Part shown: positions 61,761-64,000 of the stretch, one piece after another
Position numbering within the stretch: the stretch's first letter is position 1
Layout of the letters: each line of letters begins with the position of its first letter
Assembly: GCA_002314145.1 (NCBI GenBank)
Contig: DCCG01000010.1
Span: forward strand, 1 to 64,000
Source: Thalassolituus sp. UBA1087
Lineage (GTDB): Bacteria > Pseudomonadota > Gammaproteobacteria > Pseudomonadales > Oceanobacteraceae
Reading direction: 5' to 3'
Length of the DNA: 64,000 bases
Notes under the pieces: generated by a model
The model's database searches: none
What the model was told of the DNA's origin: nothing
Seen by the model: the letters and a program-made list of their open reading frames with translations, nothing else
Made by a program: the position numbers and the translations under genes

Positions 61761-63676
61761 ATCCCGTCCATTTTTCCGCTGCTGCCGTCGTCGTCATCGA
61801 TATCCAGTGGCCAGTCGGCCTGCGGATCGGTCGGTGGTACGGCGGCGATTAATTTACGGGTATAAGGATGCTGCGGATTTTTTAACACACTGTGGGTTTC
61901 ACCGCTTTCCACGACTTCGCCGTTTTTCATTACCAGAATACGGCTGCACAGATAACGCACCACACTGAGGTCGTGAGAAATCAGAATCAAAGCCACTTTG
62001 TGTTCACGGCGCAGTTCGAGTAACAGATTCATAATCTGAGCCTGCACAGACACATCCAGACCCGAAACAATTTCATCGGCAATTAATACCTGCGGCAGAT
62101 CACACAGACTGCGGCCAATATTCACCCTTTGTCTCTGGCCACCGGATAACTGGGTGGGGTAACGGCCCACTGCATGTTTGGAAAGCCCGACGTTATCCGC
62201 CAGCTCAAACATGCGCTCGCGTCTTTCCAGGCGCTGGTGTGGACGACTGTCCATCATCTGTGTGAGCAGCTTGCCCACTTTCCGTCTTGGGTTAAGCGCT
62301 GAGCGGGCATCCTGAAATATCATCTGAATCAGCGAGCGGCGCTTCTGCCAGCTGGCTTCGTCATCGCCAAGCGCATGGCCATTGAGCTTAAATTCACCGG
62401 AGGTCGGTTCTTCCAGCCCCATCAGCAAACGGCCGAGGGTAGATTTACCCGAGCCGCTTTCACCCACCACACCGATAAATTCTCCCGGTGCAACGTGAAA
62501 GTCCATCGGCGCCAGTGCCAGTTTGTCTTTCTGTTTACTGTTACCGGAGCTGTACACTTTGCTCAGGTTAGTGGCCGACAGAATATGCCGGTCACTGAAC
62601 GCGGCACCGGTTTTATGCGGAACTTTTTCCTCGTTGTCTTCCCGTTGCTGCAATTCCTGAATACGGATACAGCGCACACCATGCTGCTGATCCAGCATCT
62701 GCATATCCGGTATGGATTCCTCACAGGAAGGCTGGCAAAAACGACACCGGCCGGCAAACCGGCAGCCGGTAATATCGGCAAAAGATTCCACCCCCGGCAT
62801 CTGGCCGTCCAGCGTATCCAGTACCGTCAGATCACCATCCAGTTCCGGCGTGGCACGGGTTAACGCGCGGGTGTAAGGGTGACGGGCATGCTGGAGCAGC
62901 TTTTTAGCATCCGCCCGCTCCATCATTTCACCGGCATACAATACTGCGACCTCATCGCATACATGAGTCGCCAGGCCCATATCGTGGGTAACAAAAATTA
63001 CACTGGTGCCTTTTTTCTGCTGCATATCGCGCAGCAGTTTCACCACCTGAGCCTGAGTACTGACATCCAGCGCTGTGGTCGCTTCGTCAGAAATAACCAG
63101 ATCCGGTTCACTGGCAAAGGCCATGGCAATCATTACCCGCTGACACATACCACCGGATAACTGAAACGAATATTTATCCAGAATCTGTTCCGGTTCCGGC
63201 AACAGAACTTCACTCAGGGAGTGAATCATTTTTTCACGACATTCACTGGCAGCAACACCAATGCGCTGCATATGCTCGCTGAATTGCTGGCCGATGGTCA
63301 GCACCGGATTCAGGGCTGTCATGGGTTCCTGCGGAATAAAAGCGATGCGCCGACCCAGCCATTCACGGTGTTGCTTATCTGAGGCATTGAGCAGGTCTTC
63401 ACCATCAAACTGCAGGCTGCCGGATGACACTTTAAATCCGCCCGGTAACTGGCGTGACAGAATACGCCCCAGCATGCTTTTGCCGGCACCGGATTCCCCG
63501 ACCAGCCCCAGGGTTTTACCGGCTTCCAGGGTAAAAGAAATATCCCGCAGCACGCGACAGGTTTTGCCATGAATGCGGGCATCAAGATTCAGTCCTTCGG
63601 CCTGCAGTAAAATTTTCTTTTCCATCGGCATAAAGTCCGTCAGCGGTGTTTCAGCCATAGCCATACTGTGTCCCAT
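61757..63676 (-). CDS. Di/oligopeptide-type ABC transporter ATP-binding protein, fused double ATPase
   Basis: 639 aa with two ATPase domains (DppD- and DppF-like) in one chain, as in GsiA/YejF. The first has Walker A GLVGESGAGKSMLGRIL, signature LSGGMCQRVMIAMAF and DEATTALDVSTQAQV, ending in the Cys-rich oligopeptide-transporter tail (CRFAGRCRFCQPSCEE). The second has GVVGESGSGKSTLGRLL, LSGGQRQRVNIGRSL and DEIVSGLDVSVQAQI. I start at ATG 63676 after AGGGGG, two bases past the permease stop. A longer in-frame start overlaps the permease. It drives import with the permease upstream. Confidence 0.9.
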   Translation of the reverse strand: MGHSMAMAETPLTDFMPMEKKILLQAEGLNLDARIHGKTCRVLRDISFTLEAGKTLGLVGESGAGKSMLGRILSRQLPGGFKVSSGSLQFDGEDLLNASDKQHREWLGRRIAFIPQEPMTALNPVLTIGQQFSEHMQRIGVAASECREKMIHSLSEVLLPEPEQILDKYSFQLSGGMCQRVMIAMAFASEPDLVISDEATTALDVSTQAQVVKLLRDMQQKKGTSVIFVTHDMGLATHVCDEVAVLYAGEMMERADAKKLLQHARHPYTRALTRATPELDGDLTVLDTLDGQMPGVESFADITGCRFAGRCRFCQPSCEESIPDMQMLDQQHGVRCIRIQELQQREDNEEKVPHKTGAAFSDRHILSATNLSKVYSSGNSKQKDKLALAPMDFHVAPGEFIGVVGESGSGKSTLGRLLMGLEEPTSGEFKLNGHALGDDEASWQKRRSLIQMIFQDARSALNPRRKVGKLLTQMMDSRPHQRLERRERMFELADNVGLSKHAVGRYPTQLSGGQRQRVNIGRSLCDLPQVLIADEIVSGLDVSVQAQIMNLLLELRREHKVALILISHDLSVVRYLCSRILVMKNGEVVESGETHSVLKNPQHPYTRKLIAAVPPTDPQADWPLDIDDDDGSSGKMDGI

Positions 63677-63677
63677 A

Positions 63678-64000
63678 TCATGCCCCCTGAGTGCGTTCTG
63701 ACAGGTGATTATCCACCACGTGGCGGACACCCTGACCAAGGAAGGTGGTAGCCAATACCGTAAAAATCATGGCGACCATTGGCAGCAGCAACGGGTAAGG
63801 CGAGCTGTACATACTGTTCAGACCATCGGAGATCATACCGCCCCAGGAGGCAACGTCAGGCTCCACAGACATACCAACAAACGACAGCGTACTTTCGGCC
63901 ACCACCGCAATGCTGATTTCCAGTGCCATTAACGAAATCATGCTGGGCACAATGCCGGGTAAAATATCGCGCAGAATAATCCCCAGTGGACGCGCCCCTG
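63678..64000 (-). CDS. Di/oligopeptide ABC transporter permease, DppC-like (3' part, cut by window edge)
   Basis: Only the C-terminal part (about 107 codons) is in the window, and the gene continues past base 64000. The sequence ILRDILPGIVPSMISLMALE, then VAESTLSFVGMSVEPDVASWGGMISD, is the EAA-loop and LSFxG region of DppC/OppC inner-membrane permeases. The C-terminus is FLGQGVRHVVDNHLSERTQG. It is followed immediately by its ATPase gene. Confidence 0.88.
   Translation of the reverse strand, partial: GARPLGIILRDILPGIVPSMISLMALEISIAVVAESTLSFVGMSVEPDVASWGGMISDGLNSMYSSPYPLLLPMVAMIFTVLATTFLGQGVRHVVDNHLSERTQGA

Overview
The window reads as chromosomal DNA of a heterotrophic gammaproteobacterium, probably a marine or aquatic one. 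The moderately high G+C, the rpmE-priA-cheW-pgpA block, Fur-type haem uptake, EutA/EutBC, the Qhp amine dehydrogenase and Bug/TctC proteins fit Oceanospirillales-like genomes. That placement is inference and the genus cannot be fixed from the sequence. There are no rRNA, tRNA or CRISPR loci.

Layout. 1-361: a hairpin-rich, repeat-like stretch. 362-8549: an orphan tricarboxylate-binding protein facing an ethanolamine block, with EutA reactivase, a single-chain EutB-EutC ammonia-lyase, an iron alcohol dehydrogenase and a DASS-type anion transporter, and no microcompartment shell genes. 8577-15838: a haem-uptake locus (TonB receptor, two-domain HmuY-like lipoprotein, HmuS, HmuTUV) with a Fur-box-like site upstream. 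16195-20613: two methyltransferases, then a small mobile zone with a Y1 (RAYT-type) transposase, an array of its end repeat, an IS3 orfA remnant and an AT-rich orphan gene with integron-cassette-like ends. 20967-31701: a complete quinohaemoprotein amine dehydrogenase operon, qhpA-D-C-B, then a sigma-54 activator, then qhpF-E-G. It holds the three structural subunits, the radical-SAM crosslinking enzyme, the leader protease, the ABC exporter and the flavin monooxygenase.

32169-37575: four exported proteins of unknown role, one with an Lnb/DUF4105-like domain. 37719-45481: a PuuB-like amine oxidase, TetR regulator, NylB-like hydrolase, outer-membrane channel, PotF-like binding protein, DUF3237 protein and EutR-like AraC regulator. 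45828-49490: peroxide defence (an AhpC-like peroxiredoxin, AhpF, AhpC). 49693-53687: housekeeping (rpmE, priA, a CheW with an inserted zinc-sensing CZB domain, pgpA). 53862-60672: azoreductase/LysR, AraC/bile-acid-symporter-like, acetamidase/formamidase and another AraC regulator. 60945-64000: a DODA-type dioxygenase translationally coupled to a di/oligopeptide ABC transporter that runs off the right edge.

The recurring theme is use of amines and amides as carbon and nitrogen sources: ethanolamine, primary amines via Qhp, gamma-glutamyl or polyamines, short amides. Each module has its own local regulator, and haem uptake plausibly supports the haem-dependent Qhp enzyme. The most unusual items are the EutBC fusion, the regulator-containing qhp operon with its duplicated leader, the CheW-CZB domain insertion, the secreted-protein cluster at 32-37 kb and the small mobile/cassette zone at 17.9-20.6 kb.
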